64,000 nucleotides of DNA from Umezawaea tangerina (GCF_003002815.1 NZ_PVTF01000005.1:248001-312000); one strand, 5' to 3'; shown: positions 1 through 9,198, counted from the first letter of the stretch. Notes: generated by a model from the letters alone, not told the origin. Numbers and translations: made by a program.

Positions 1-34
1 ACCGCCACCCCCTCGACACCCAGGAGGAAAGACC

Positions 35-1588
35 GTGAAGATCCCCGGCAGAGCGGCGTTGCTCGGCATCGTCGCGGCCGCCGCGCTGAGCGCGATGGCC
101 CCGTCCGCCCAAGCCGCCCCGTCCAACGACGAGCTGCTCACCACCACCGCCCCCGCCACCACGACCAGCAGCGCCCGGTCTCAGGCGGACTACTGGGCCG
201 CCGCCGAACCGCGTGCCCGCGCCGTCAAGGCCGAGTACGACATCCCGGCCTCCGTCACCGCCGCCCAGGCCGCGCACGAGTCCGCGTACGGCGGCAGCAG
301 GCTCGCCGCGGAGTTCGACAACCACTTCGGCATGAAGTGCGTCTCGGCCACGAACCCCGGCCCCATCGCCGTCGGCTGCCGCAGCCTGTCGACCGAGGAG
401 TGCCAGCCCAGCTGCACGCCCACCACGGCCTACTTCCGCGTGTACGCCACCATGACCGACTCGTTCCGCGACTACGGCAGGGTCCTGACCACCAGCTCCA
501 ACTACACCCACGCGCTGCCCTACCGGCACGACCCCCGCGAGTTCATCCGCCAGGTCGCCCGGAGCTACGCGACCGACCCGGACTACGCGACCAAGATCAT
601 CGCGATGATGGACGCCAACGACCTCTATCGCTACGACGTCGGCGGCGCGACGCAGCACGCGCCGATGTACCACCAGATCCGCGCGGCCGACGGCACCTGG
701 TGCGGTTTCCGGTCACTGGCCGGCTACCAGACCACGTTGCCGGGCAACGCCAAGGACGTCGCGGTCGCCGCTCTCGACGACGGCACGGCGCAGGTGCTGA
801 TCATCGGCGCGGACGACGTGGTCTACCACGAGATCCGCGCAGCCAACGGCACCTGGAGCGGCTTCCAACCCCTGGCGGGCAACGGCACCACCGCACCCGC
901 CAAGGGCAAGCAGGTCTCCATCACGGGGACGGCCGACGGCACCGCCCACGTGGTCATCGTCGGCTGGGACGACCGCGTCTACCACCAGGTCCGCGCAGCC
1001 GACGGCACGTGGACCGGCTTCCAACCCCTGGCGGGCAACGGCACCACGCTCCCCGCGGTGGGCAAGGACGTGGCGATCGCCGCACTGCCGGGCGGCACCG
1101 CCCAGGTGCTCATCATCGGCGCGGACGACGTCGTCTACCACGAGATCCGCACCGCCAACGGCACCTGGAGCGGCTTCCAACCCTTGGCGGGCAACGGCAC
1201 CACCGCACCGGCCAAGGGCAAGCGCGTCGCGATCGCGGGCATGACCGACGGCACCGCCCAGGTGGTCATCGTCGGCTGGGACGACCGGATCTACCACCAG
1301 ATCCGCGACACCGCGGGCGGCTGGAGCGGGTTCCAACCGGTCAACGGCATGAACACCACCCTCCCCGCCGCGGGCAAGGACGTCGCCATCGGCACCCACC
1401 CCGACGGCACCGCCCAGCTGCTGGTCATCGGCAGCGACGACGGCATCTACCACCGCATCCGCACAACCACCTCCTGGACCCCCTTCACCACCGTCGCCGG
1501 CACCGACGGCACCCCCGCCAAGGGCTCACGGGTAGCCCTCTCCGGCACCCCCGACAACACCGCGCAGATCCTCATCACCGGCCGGTGA
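35..1588 (+). CDS. Secreted glucosaminidase-domain protein with C-terminal tandem repeats
   Basis: The GTG start at 35 is preceded by AGGAGGAAA at 22-30. Residues 1-27 form a signal peptide (basic KIPGR, hydrophobic core, cleavage near AQAA). Residues about 50-200 match the FlgJ/LytG-type glucosaminidase fold: the probable catalytic Glu is in AAHESAYG and is followed by DNHFGMKC. Such enzymes cleave the glycan strand of peptidoglycan outside the membrane. From residue 211 there are six units of about 52 residues, each with YH(E/Q)IR, GTWSGF and V(I)IG(A/W)DD, probably a beta-propeller-like binding domain. The protein is 517 aa. Hydrolase assignment is by motif; the target of the repeat domain is unknown. 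Confidence 0.85.
   Translation: MKIPGRAALLGIVAAAALSAMAPSAQAAPSNDELLTTTAPATTTSSARSQADYWAAAEPRARAVKAEYDIPASVTAAQAAHESAYGGSRLAAEFDNHFGMKCVSATNPGPIAVGCRSLSTEECQPSCTPTTAYFRVYATMTDSFRDYGRVLTTSSNYTHALPYRHDPREFIRQVARSYATDPDYATKIIAMMDANDLYRYDVGGATQHAPMYHQIRAADGTWCGFRSLAGYQTTLPGNAKDVAVAALDDGTAQVLIIGADDVVYHEIRAANGTWSGFQPLAGNGTTAPAKGKQVSITGTADGTAHVVIVGWDDRVYHQVRAADGTWTGFQPLAGNGTTLPAVGKDVAIAALPGGTAQVLIIGADDVVYHEIRTANGTWSGFQPLAGNGTTAPAKGKRVAIAGMTDGTAQVVIVGWDDRIYHQIRDTAGGWSGFQPVNGMNTTLPAAGKDVAIGTHPDGTAQLLVIGSDDGIYHRIRTTTSWTPFTTVAGTDGTPAKGSRVALSGTPDNTAQILITGR
665..1585 (+). repeat. Six in-frame ~156-bp repeats with a 312-bp A-B-A-B period
   Basis: The 3' half of the glucosaminidase gene encodes six copies of a roughly 52-residue unit. 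Units 1, 3 and 5 (ending IIGADDV or IGSDDG) resemble each other more than units 2, 4 and 6 (ending IVGWDDR or the terminal ITGR). At the DNA level the stretch AACGGCACCTGGAGCGGCTT at 845 recurs at 1157, exactly 312 bp later, so the last duplications copied a two-unit block. The final unit is shorter and more diverged. Confidence 0.85.
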
Positions 1589-1604
1589 CGCACCACAGCC
1601 GACA

Positions 1605-1648
1605 ACTGGGGCGTGGCGGGGAGATTCGTCTCCCCGCCACGCCCCAGT
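1605..1648. terminator. 20-bp perfect hairpin with TTCG loop
   Basis: Positions 1605-1624 and 1629-1648 are perfect reverse complements and are separated by the tetraloop TTCG (1625-1628). The hairpin lies 17 bp after the stop codon of the glucosaminidase gene. There is no clear T tract, as is usual in high-GC actinobacteria. It would act on transcripts from either strand. Confidence 0.85.
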
Positions 1649-2070
1649 ACACCGCCCGCTCGGACGGCCCCGGACGGGTCCGGGCGACTACCCCAGTAGT
1701 CCACAAAGGACTCGATCGCCGCCGAGTCGTGCGCCGGGCCAAGGGAAAGCGGCCGCCGTGCGGTCGGCCGTGCTAATCTGGGATGAGCGTGTCGGTCGAG
1801 GGGACGATCGAAACGGGGGGATTGGTCATTCGACGTCGATGAGCCACGTGCGGTGACGTTCGCGCGGCGCGGTTCCCGCCGCACCACAGCCAGGCAGCCG
1901 CACATCTGCGGTTGCTCGCCAGGTGGGAAACAGACCCTGGTACGGGATCCGTTCTCGACATGTCCCCGCCGCCTTCGCGGGATCGTCGGACCGGATCGTC
2001 CCGTCCCCTTGGGCTGCCCGCGCCACGGTCCCGCGGCTCACGACTGACGTGATTGCCACAAGGGGGATGT
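1649..2070. other. Intergenic stretch, no supported gene
   Basis: About 420 bp between the hairpin and the VioB/RebD-like gene. Short open frames exist on both strands, but none has a convincing ribosome-binding site or recognisable product. The promoter of the downstream operon must lie here. TAATCT near 1774 is a possible -10 element, but no good -35 partner is visible. Confidence 0.5.
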
Positions 2071-4806
2071 GTGTCTTACCTGGAATATCCGAGAATTCAT
2101 TTCAGCGGCAATTTTCAGGCCGATGTGCCGACCGTCGACAACATCGAGCTCTACCACGATCCGAACAACTTCGAGCCCAGGTTCCAGCGCCCCATGGTGC
2201 TGCCCGGACAGCTCAACGGCATGTGGAACCCGTTGGGCACCGGATCGTTCCGGCTGGTCGGGTGCACGGTGACCAGCCTCGTCCGCGCCGACGGTTCCAC
2301 CGGCGCGGACGACCCGCTCATCGGCGGCCAAGTGACCGAGGACGACGCGAGGGTCAGCGCCAAGCTGGTCGACCTCGACGTGAACGACCAGCAGGTCTCC
2401 ATGATCTTCGGACTGCGGGTGCGGCTGGTCGACGCGGCGGGAGCGGAGCTCTTCCGCGGGGACTTCGAGCCCGCCGCCTTCGACGACCTCTGGTCCCGGT
2501 TCGACCCCGGCCGCCCCGGTGACCTCAGCGCGGCCTACCAGTCGGTGCTGACCAACGTGGTGTGGGCGGAGGAGACCACCCATGCCCCGTTGGCCGAGCT
2601 GCGGGAGGCCTCCGCCGCCGGACTGCTCTCCGTGAAGTTCACGACGGACCGGGCCGAGATCGACCCGAGCAGTCCGCGGATCACCTACGGCCGGGTGATC
2701 GGCGCGATCGGCCCGGCGGGACCCGACGAACCGCGCCACTTCGTCGCCTCCCGGCGGCTCCGCAGGCAGGCGGGTGGGACGTTCAACCACGCGCCGTGCC
2801 GGGTCGACACCACTTCGGGAGTGGTGTCGGTCGACCTCGCCAACAGCCTCCCGGTGGCCACCTCGGGCGGACCCGTGGCTTCCGTCGGCCCGCTGCACCT
2901 GGCCGTCCTGCCACCGGACGGCGTTCCCCGTCGGGTGGCCGCGCTGGGCACCGTCGACGAGGAGTTCCTCGAGTCCCGCGCGGGGATCGCGGACGTCCGG
3001 CTCACCGCCGAGCAGGTGGCCGCCGTCGTGTCGACCAGGATCGCCGTGGTCGACTCCGCGGCGCGACCGGTCGTCCTGCTGGCGGAGAACGCCGACGCGA
3101 CGATGCTCCGCGCCGACGACCCGGTGTTCCGGCTCCACCCCGGCGGAGCCGAGGCCACCGCGTCGACCACCTTGCACGCCACCAGGTTGGGCAGCCCGGC
3201 CGCCGGGGTGGAGATCACCCTGGGCGGGGCGGACGAGACGCCGGGACTGGACCACCCGCACCTGTTGACCACCGACGTGCGGGGCAGGGCGGAGGTGACG
3301 CTGGTCGGCGGCGATCCGGGACCTCCCGGCCCGTTCGGGGACGGCCGGACCTTCTCGGTGCCCTACGGGCCGGTCGGGAGTCCGGTCGAGGGCCGGCTGC
3401 ACGTCCTGGTGACCGAGCTCTACCAGGCACCCGAGCACCCCACCTGGGTGGCCGACGTGCAGCCGATCTTCCAGCGGTACGCCAACCTGTACCCCGCCAT
3501 GCGCAAGGTCCTTGACCTGTCGAACCACCACGACGTGGTGCGGTACCGGGATGCGATCAAGTACGCGCTGAGCCTGCCCGTCGCGCACCCCAACCACATG
3601 CCGGTGACCAGGGCGCTGTCCCCGGCGAAACGGGACATGGTCCTGAGGTGGCTGGACAGCGGTCCCGTGCCCGCGGTGCTGCGGATCGACACCCCCGAGG
3701 CGCTGCGGTCCGCGTTGCAGCAGGCGCTGCTCGTGGAGCAGGCGGTGATCCCGCCCTACCTGTGCGCCCTGTTCTCCTTGAAGCCCAACCGGAACGTCGA
3801 GGTCGCCGAGATCATCCGCGGTGTGGTGCGGCAGGAGATGCTGCACATGGCGCTGGTCGGCAACCTCCTCAACGCGGTGGGCGGTCGCCCGCGGATCGGG
3901 CGTCCCGGTTTCGTGCCGGTGTACCCCGGTCGGCTTCCTGGACCGGTGCTGCCGGACCTCGAGGTGCGGCTGCGCCGGTGCTCCGTCGAGCACATCAGGG
4001 ACGTCTTCCTGGCCATCGAGCAACCCGAGCACCCGATCGTCGACGGCCGTCGCTTCACCGGCGCCGTACTGGACAGGTCCAGGATCGAGGTGGCCGACAC
4101 CGGCGAGCTGCTGGCCGCCTCGGAGGCGGAGCTGGACGGGCTGGCGGCGTGGTTCGACAAGGCCGAGTACCCCACCATGACCATCGGCTGGTTCTACAAC
4201 CAACTCGCCCGCGCCGTCATCGGACTGGACCGCGAGCTCGCCCAGCAGGGCGGGACGCTGTTCGCCGGGGACCCCGCGCGGCAGGTGAGCTGGCCGGGGG
4301 CGCCGGGAACGCTCTTCCGCGTGACGGATCGGCACACCGCCCTGCTGGCCATCCACGAGATCATCGAACAGGGCGAGGGCAGTCCCCACGAGCTCGACGC
4401 CGACACCCGGCCCGCGTCCGGGGAGCTCGGCCACTACTACCGGTTCAAGGAGATCGTCGAGGGCAGGCGGCTCGTTCGCGACCACGAGGGCAGGTGGGTG
4501 TACGAGGGGGCGCCGGTCCGCTTCGACCCGGACGACGTCCACCCGATGGTCGACGACCCCGACGCCAGCCTGCTGCAGGACGGGTCACGGGCCAAGGCGC
4601 AGGCGGACGTCGTGAACGCCACCTACACGAAGATGCTCACCGGCCTCGACCGGATCTTCGACGGCAACCCCCAGGAGCTGGCCGACGTCCAGGGGCTGAT
4701 GTACTCGCTGGAGGTGGAGGCGGGCAAGCTGCTGGAGCTGCCCTCCGGCCTGGAACCGGGCACCGTGGCCGGACCCGCCTTCCAGAGTTCGGCGGTGCCG
4801 TGGTGA
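2071..4806 (+). CDS. VioB/RebD-like ferritin-fold protein (iminophenylpyruvate dimer synthase family)
   Basis: The GTG start at 2071 follows AAGGGGGA at 2060-2067, giving 911 aa. The N-terminus, SYLEYPRIHFSGNF, has the form seen at the start of VioB and RebD, the bisindole-forming dimerising synthases. Around residues 545-720 lies a ferritin-like helical domain with VEQAVIPPYL, RQEMLHM and later EIIEQGEGSPHE, whose Glu and His residues are candidate metal ligands. Family members couple two imino acids in violacein, rebeccamycin or staurosporine pathways. No amino-acid oxidase (VioA/RebO) or later pathway gene is adjacent here, so that chemistry is not implied. The gene overlaps the kinase gene by 4 bp, which suggests a role in sensing or redox. 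Family call firm, function open. Confidence 0.75.
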   Translation: MSYLEYPRIHFSGNFQADVPTVDNIELYHDPNNFEPRFQRPMVLPGQLNGMWNPLGTGSFRLVGCTVTSLVRADGSTGADDPLIGGQVTEDDARVSAKLVDLDVNDQQVSMIFGLRVRLVDAAGAELFRGDFEPAAFDDLWSRFDPGRPGDLSAAYQSVLTNVVWAEETTHAPLAELREASAAGLLSVKFTTDRAEIDPSSPRITYGRVIGAIGPAGPDEPRHFVASRRLRRQAGGTFNHAPCRVDTTSGVVSVDLANSLPVATSGGPVASVGPLHLAVLPPDGVPRRVAALGTVDEEFLESRAGIADVRLTAEQVAAVVSTRIAVVDSAARPVVLLAENADATMLRADDPVFRLHPGGAEATASTTLHATRLGSPAAGVEITLGGADETPGLDHPHLLTTDVRGRAEVTLVGGDPGPPGPFGDGRTFSVPYGPVGSPVEGRLHVLVTELYQAPEHPTWVADVQPIFQRYANLYPAMRKVLDLSNHHDVVRYRDAIKYALSLPVAHPNHMPVTRALSPAKRDMVLRWLDSGPVPAVLRIDTPEALRSALQQALLVEQAVIPPYLCALFSLKPNRNVEVAEIIRGVVRQEMLHMALVGNLLNAVGGRPRIGRPGFVPVYPGRLPGPVLPDLEVRLRRCSVEHIRDVFLAIEQPEHPIVDGRRFTGAVLDRSRIEVADTGELLAASEAELDGLAAWFDKAEYPTMTIGWFYNQLARAVIGLDRELAQQGGTLFAGDPARQVSWPGAPGTLFRVTDRHTALLAIHEIIEQGEGSPHELDADTRPASGELGHYYRFKEIVEGRRLVRDHEGRWVYEGAPVRFDPDDVHPMVDDPDASLLQDGSRAKAQADVVNATYTKMLTGLDRIFDGNPQELADVQGLMYSLEVEAGKLLELPSGLEPGTVAGPAFQSSAVPW

Positions 4807-5537
4807 CCGAGTTGCGGGACGGGACCAGGCAGCTGCTGGTCCGGCTGCGGGCGCTCTCGAACGAACTGGCCGTGCTCACGGGGCAGGCGCGCGACCTGGT
4901 CGTGTCCAGGACCGGCGCGGGCGTCCTGGCCCGCGAACGGGAGCGCCTGCACCGGGACATGCACGACGACCTCGGTCCCACCCTCGCGGGCATCCGGTTG
5001 CGGCTCGACACCGCGTCGGCCCGGTTGACCGACGACCCGGTCGCCCGGCAGCTGGTGCTCGACGCGGCGGCGGAGACCGCGCGCACCATGGACGAGATCC
5101 GGCGGACCATCGACGGCCTGCCACCACCCGACCTCGCACGCGAAGGCCTGTCGACGGCGCTGCGGATGCTGGCCGCCCGGACGTCGCACACCAGCACCGC
5201 GGTCGCGGTCACCGTGCCCGACCACCCGCCAGCGCTGTCCGAGGCCACCGAACTGGCGGCCTACCGCATCGCCGCGGAGGCGTTGATCAACGTGTTGCGG
5301 CACGCCGATGCCCGTCACGTGGACGTCGGGCTCTTCCTCCGCGACGACCACGTGGTGCTCGAAGTGGCCGATGACGGTGCCGGGCCACCACCGGCGGGCT
5401 GGTGGGGCGACGGCACCGGGCTGTTCTCGATGCGCCGCCGCGCCGAGGAGCTCGGCGGCAGCTGCGTCGTGGTGCTGCGGATGGACGGCACGGCGGGAAC
5501 CCTGGTCCGCGCCGTGCTGCCGCGTGGTCCGGCATGA
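4803..5537 (+). CDS. Soluble sensor histidine kinase (HisKA_3 type)
   Basis: The GTG start at 4803 overlaps the stop of the upstream gene (GTGA), giving 244 aa. There is no membrane segment and no recognisable input domain, only about 45 residues of helical N-terminus. The dimerisation/phosphoacceptor motif RLHRDMHDDLGPTLAG places the phosphorylated His near residue 54. The HATPase_c part follows: N box in EALINVLRHADA, then DDGAG and GTGLFSMRRRAEELGG. It should autophosphorylate and pass phosphate to the regulator encoded next, with which it also overlaps by 4 bp. Because it lacks its own sensor, the ferritin-fold protein before it may supply the input; this is inference. Confidence 0.9.
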   Translation: MTELRDGTRQLLVRLRALSNELAVLTGQARDLVVSRTGAGVLARERERLHRDMHDDLGPTLAGIRLRLDTASARLTDDPVARQLVLDAAAETARTMDEIRRTIDGLPPPDLAREGLSTALRMLAARTSHTSTAVAVTVPDHPPALSEATELAAYRIAAEALINVLRHADARHVDVGLFLRDDHVVLEVADDGAGPPPAGWWGDGTGLFSMRRRAEELGGSCVVVLRMDGTAGTLVRAVLPRGPA

Positions 5538-6196
5538 CCGTCCAAGTCCTCCTCGTCGACGACCACCCGCTGTTCCGATCCGGGGTGCGGACGGCGTTGC
5601 AGGACGCCGCCGACCTCCGCATCGCGGGCGAGGCCGCGACCGGGGAGCAGGCCCTGGGGCTGCTGCGGGAGTCCGACCCGGCGGTGGACGTCGTGCTGCT
5701 GGACATCCGACTGCCCGACCACTCGGGGATCGACATCGCGAGGACGATCGTCGGAGAGCCGCCGAACGGTCGGCAGGCGCCTCGGGTGCTGGTGGTGTCG
5801 GCGACCCAGGACGACGCCCTGGTAGTCGCCGCGTTGCGCGCGGGGGCCCACGGCTACCTCGTCAAAGGGGTGTCCCGCGACGAGCTGCTGTGGGCGATCC
5901 GCACGGTGGCCGCCGGTGGCGCCGTGTTCGGTCCCGCCGTGGCGAGCAGGCTGCGGGACTACTTCTCCGCGGTGCACGAGGTGCCCAGCCGCGCGGCCTT
6001 CCCCGAGCTGTCCGACCGGGAGCTGGAGGTGCTGGACCTGATCGCCAGGGGCCGCAGCAACCGGCACATCGCCCGCCAGCTGGTGGTCGCCGAGAAGACC
6101 GTCCGCAACCACATCACGCGGGTGTTCCGGAAACTTCAGGTGGATCACCGGGACGCGGCGATCCTGAGGGCGAAGGACGCCGGACTGGGGGTGTAA
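5534..6196 (+). CDS. NarL/FixJ-family response regulator
   Basis: The ATG at 5534 lies in an ATGA overlap with the kinase stop; 220 aa. The receiver domain begins VQVLLVDDHPLFRSG, has the phosphorylatable Asp in VVLLDIRLPD, and the conserved Lys in GYLVKGVSRDEL. The LuxR-type helix-turn-helix follows (LSDRELEVLDLIARGRSN, then KTVRNHITRVFRKL). It is the third gene of the 2071-6196 operon and the expected partner of the soluble kinase. It ends 1 bp before the convergent regulator gene on the other strand. Targets are unknown. Confidence 0.93.
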   Translation: MTVQVLLVDDHPLFRSGVRTALQDAADLRIAGEAATGEQALGLLRESDPAVDVVLLDIRLPDHSGIDIARTIVGEPPNGRQAPRVLVVSATQDDALVVAALRAGAHGYLVKGVSRDELLWAIRTVAAGGAVFGPAVASRLRDYFSAVHEVPSRAAFPELSDRELEVLDLIARGRSNRHIARQLVVAEKTVRNHITRVFRKLQVDHRDAAILRAKDAGLGV

Positions 6197-6197
6197 G

Positions 6198-6872
6198 TCA
6201 GCGGGCCCGCGGCGAGACCAGTCCCGTCTCGTAGGCGGCGATGACGAGCTGGGCCCGGTCGCGCGCCTCGAGCTTGCCAAGCAGGTGGCTGATGTGGGTC
6301 TTCACCGTGGCGGGGCTCAGGTGCAGGTGGGCCGCGATCTCCGCGTTGGTCATGCCGCGGGCGATCAGCACCAGCACCTCGCGCTCGCGACCGGTGATGC
6401 CCGACAGCGTGCCGACCCGCGGCGGCGCGGGCTGCTGTCCACTGGCGAACTCGGTGATCAGTCGCCGGGTCAGGGTCGGGGACAGCAGCCCGTCGCCGTC
6501 GGCGACGACCCGGATCGCGTCCAGCAGGGTCTCCGGCGGCGCGTCCTTGAGCAGGAACCCGCTGGCGCCCGCCCGCAGCGCGGCGAACACGTAGGAGTCC
6601 AGGTTGAACATGGTCAGGATGAGGATCCGCACGTCGTCGGTGTCCGGTGAACCGCAGATCCGTCTGGTCGCCTCGATCCCGTCCATGACCGGCATCCGCA
6701 CGTCCATCAGGACCACGTCGGGCTTCTCGGAGCGCGCGAGGGCGACGGCCTCGACACCGTCGCGCGCCTCCCCGACCACGGTGAGGCCGGGGTCCGTGTC
6801 GATCAGGACCCGGAAGCTGCCCCGCAGCAGCGCCTGGTCGTCGGCGACCAGCACCCGGACCGGACCGCTCAC
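6198..6872 (-). CDS. NarL/FixJ-family response regulator
   Basis: The GTG start at 6872 overlaps the stop of the kinase gene (GTGA); 224 aa. The receiver domain starts VRVLVADDQALLRGS, with Asp in VVLMDVRMPVMDG and Lys in GFLLKDAPPETL. The C-terminal LuxR helix-turn-helix contains ITGREREVLVLIARGMTN and ATVKTHISHLLGKL. It pairs with the membrane kinase encoded just upstream. The divergent ABC transporter at 8272 is a plausible target, as is common for such antibiotic-response modules; this is inference from gene order. Confidence 0.93.
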   Translation of the reverse strand: MSGPVRVLVADDQALLRGSFRVLIDTDPGLTVVGEARDGVEAVALARSEKPDVVLMDVRMPVMDGIEATRRICGSPDTDDVRILILTMFNLDSYVFAALRAGASGFLLKDAPPETLLDAIRVVADGDGLLSPTLTRRLITEFASGQQPAPPRVGTLSGITGREREVLVLIARGMTNAEIAAHLHLSPATVKTHISHLLGKLEARDRAQLVIAAYETGLVSPRAR

Positions 6873-8104
6873 GACGACTCCCGCGCGGGGCCGTGCTCCG
6901 GCGCGTACGGGAGCCTGGCGGTCACCCTGAACCCGCCACCCGGCAACCACCCGGAGCTGAAGTCGCCGCCGTAGAGGGTGACCCGCTCGCGCATCCCGAT
7001 CAGACCATGGCCGCCGGGCGACCCGCTCCGGCCCGGCCCGGCGGCGTGTCCGTCGTCGGTGACCTCCACGAGCACTTCCCGGTCGGACCCGTCCACGGTC
7101 ACCCGGCACCGCGCGGGAGCCGCGTGCTTCACGACGTTGGTCAACGCCTCCTGCACGATCCGGTAGACCGACAACCCGACCCCCTGCGGGAGGTCGGCCA
7201 CCCCGCGGACGTCCAGGTGCGCCTGGACACCGACCATGCCCACCCGGTCCACCAGTTCCGGCAGGTCGGCGGGCCCCGGCGCGGGCGCGAGCTCGTCGGG
7301 AGGCCGTGGCGCGTCCGCCGCCGAACGGAGGACGTCGAGCATCCGGCGCATCTCCTCGAGCGCGCTGCGGCTGGTGGTCTCGATCGTGCACAGGGCGCCG
7401 TACACCTCCTCCGCGGCCTGGTCACCGGGATCGGCGTCGCCGCCGTGCCGACCCGCGCGGTGGGCCACGACCCTGGCGACCCCGGCCTTGACCGCGATCA
7501 CGCCGATGCTGTGCGCCACGATGTCGTGCAGCTCCCTGGCGATGCGCAGGCGCTCCTCGCCGACCGCGCGCTCGGTCGACGCGTCGGCGGCGCGCGCCGC
7601 CGACGCCCGACGTTCCCGCGCCGTCCTGCCGAGCGTCCAGGCGACACCCATGACCGCGAAGCCCGCCAGGAACCACCCCGGAGCGCTTGGCTGCCAGCCG
7701 GGCCTGCCGAGGACGACCTCCAGCAGCACCAGACCCGCGCTGCACAAGGCGATGCCCAGGGTGGGCAGCCACATGCGGCGGGGTGCGGTGAGCGCGACGA
7801 GGTAGACCGCGAACGCCGTGGCGAGGAAGGGCTCGTTGGTCAGGCCCATCGCCACCGACACCGTGGTCAGGGTGACCACGAGGACGAAGACGGGCAGCGG
7901 CCAGACCCGTCGCACCGCGCCGGGCAGTCCGATGCCCGCGGCCAGTAAGCACCTGGCCCACAGCGGGAGGCCCGCGTCCGGTCCGATCCCCGGAGCCAGG
8001 AACAGCACGAGGGTGTAGGTCGTCGCGACCGCGCAGTCGACACCGATCAGCCCTCCTCGGCGCAACCGCTTGGCCAACGGCGAGCTCCAGTCGTCGTCGT
8101 CCAC
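6869..8104 (-). CDS. Membrane sensor histidine kinase (HisKA_3 type)
   Basis: GTG start at 8104; 411 aa. The first ~160 residues hold four to six hydrophobic segments (for example TTYTLVLFLAPGI and CLLAAGIGLPGAV), so the sensor is membrane-embedded with little outside domain. The phosphoacceptor motif is RIARELHDIVAHSIGVI, and the ATPase part carries EALTNVVKHA, DDGHAAGPG and GHGLIGMRERVTLYGG. It is translationally coupled to the response regulator at 6198-6872. The 167-bp gap to the divergent ABC ATPase gene probably holds both promoters. Confidence 0.92.
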   Translation of the reverse strand: MDDDDWSSPLAKRLRRGGLIGVDCAVATTYTLVLFLAPGIGPDAGLPLWARCLLAAGIGLPGAVRRVWPLPVFVLVVTLTTVSVAMGLTNEPFLATAFAVYLVALTAPRRMWLPTLGIALCSAGLVLLEVVLGRPGWQPSAPGWFLAGFAVMGVAWTLGRTARERRASAARAADASTERAVGEERLRIARELHDIVAHSIGVIAVKAGVARVVAHRAGRHGGDADPGDQAAEEVYGALCTIETTSRSALEEMRRMLDVLRSAADAPRPPDELAPAPGPADLPELVDRVGMVGVQAHLDVRGVADLPQGVGLSVYRIVQEALTNVVKHAAPARCRVTVDGSDREVLVEVTDDGHAAGPGRSGSPGGHGLIGMRERVTLYGGDFSSGWLPGGGFRVTARLPYAPEHGPARESS

Positions 8105-8271
8105 CCACCGACCGTAGTGGGCTGGGCCGGTCCACGCCTCGGACCGTGGTCCGACATCCCCGCGGCCGAGTTCCGCCCGACAGCACCCTCCCCCTCACCC
8201 TCCGGGGGGAGCGCGGAGTTCGGGTCCCGCGCCGATGCGGCCGGTCCCCCGCACGGGCCAGCCTTGTCCGC

Positions 8272-9198
8272 ATGATCGAGATACGGGACCTGTCCAAGCG
8301 CTACGGCTCCGTGGTGGCCGTGGACGGGCTGAACTTCGACGTCCTGCCAGGTCGGGTGACCGGCTTCCTCGGTCCCAACGGCGCGGGCAAGTCGACCACC
8401 ATGCGGATGATCATGGGGTTGGACCGCCCGAGCACGGGATCGGCGCGCATCGACGGCAAGCCCTACCGGCGACTGCGCGACCCGCTGCGCCGCGTCGGCG
8501 CGCTGCTGGAGGCAGGCGCGGCGCACGGCGGCCGCACCGCCTACCACCACCTGCTGTGGCTGGCGCAGAGCAACAGGATCGGCAGGCGACGGGTGCGGGA
8601 GGTGATCGAGCTGGTCGGGCTGGACAGCGTCGCGGACAAACCGGTCGGCGAGTTCTCCCTGGGCATGAGCCAGCGCCTCGGCATCGCGGGAGCACTGCTC
8701 GGCGACCCGGACGCGCTGCTGTTCGACGAGCCGGTCAACGGGCTGGACCCGGAGGGCATCCACTGGATCCGCACCCTGATGAGGGGACTGGCCGCCGAGG
8801 GGCGCTCGGTGTTCGTCTCCAGCCACCTGATGAGCGAGATGGCGCTGACCGCGGACCACCTGGTCGTCATCGGTCGCGGCCGTCTGCTCGCCGACACCGG
8901 GATGGCCGAGTTCGTCCAGCGCGACGCCTCGTCCTACACCCGGATCCGCACCCCGGAGCCGGAGCGGATGCGCCAGGTGCTCGACGCGGCCGGGATCCAG
9001 GTGCGCACGGGGGCGGACGGTGCCCTGGAGGCCCGCGGCCCGCGGCAGCGGACCATCGGCGAGCTCGCCGCGGTGAACGGGCTGATCGTCGACGAGCTCA
9101 GCCCGCAGGCCGCCTCGCTGGAGGAGGCGTTCATGCGACTCACCGCCGAAGCGGTCGAGTACCACGCCGGGGACCTGCCCGAAGGAGGACGTCGATGA
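8272..9198 (+). CDS. ABC transporter ATP-binding protein
   Basis: ATG at 8272, 308 aa. Walker A is GPNGAGKSTT, the signature is FSLGMSQRLGIA (degenerate LSGGQ), Walker B is ALLFDEPVNGLDP, and the switch His is in VSSHLMSEM. The signature and lengths fit BcrA-type exporters that work with an ABC-2 permease. No clear ribosome-binding site precedes the ATG, so the transcript may be leaderless. The gene overlaps the permease gene by 4 bp and is divergent from the 6869-8104 kinase. Confidence 0.93.
   Translation: MIEIRDLSKRYGSVVAVDGLNFDVLPGRVTGFLGPNGAGKSTTMRMIMGLDRPSTGSARIDGKPYRRLRDPLRRVGALLEAGAAHGGRTAYHHLLWLAQSNRIGRRRVREVIELVGLDSVADKPVGEFSLGMSQRLGIAGALLGDPDALLFDEPVNGLDPEGIHWIRTLMRGLAAEGRSVFVSSHLMSEMALTADHLVVIGRGRLLADTGMAEFVQRDASSYTRIRTPEPERMRQVLDAAGIQVRTGADGALEARGPRQRTIGELAAVNGLIVDELSPQAASLEEAFMRLTAEAVEYHAGDLPEGGRR

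Noticed and set aside
713-1453. Minus-strand frame with regular repeats opposite the glucosaminidase gene
   Set aside because: The repeats merely mirror the 156-bp repeats of the sense gene; no start signal or family.
2038-4542. 834-codon open frame on the minus strand opposite the VioB/RebD-like gene
   Set aside because: High-GC shadow frame: low-complexity Arg/Gly/Val/Asp-rich product with no domain and no ribosome-binding site, while the plus strand has a clear family match.
2071-4806. Indolocarbazole or violacein biosynthetic cluster
   Set aside because: Only the VioB/RebD-like protein is present; no tryptophan oxidase, cytochrome P450, halogenase or glycosyltransferase is near.
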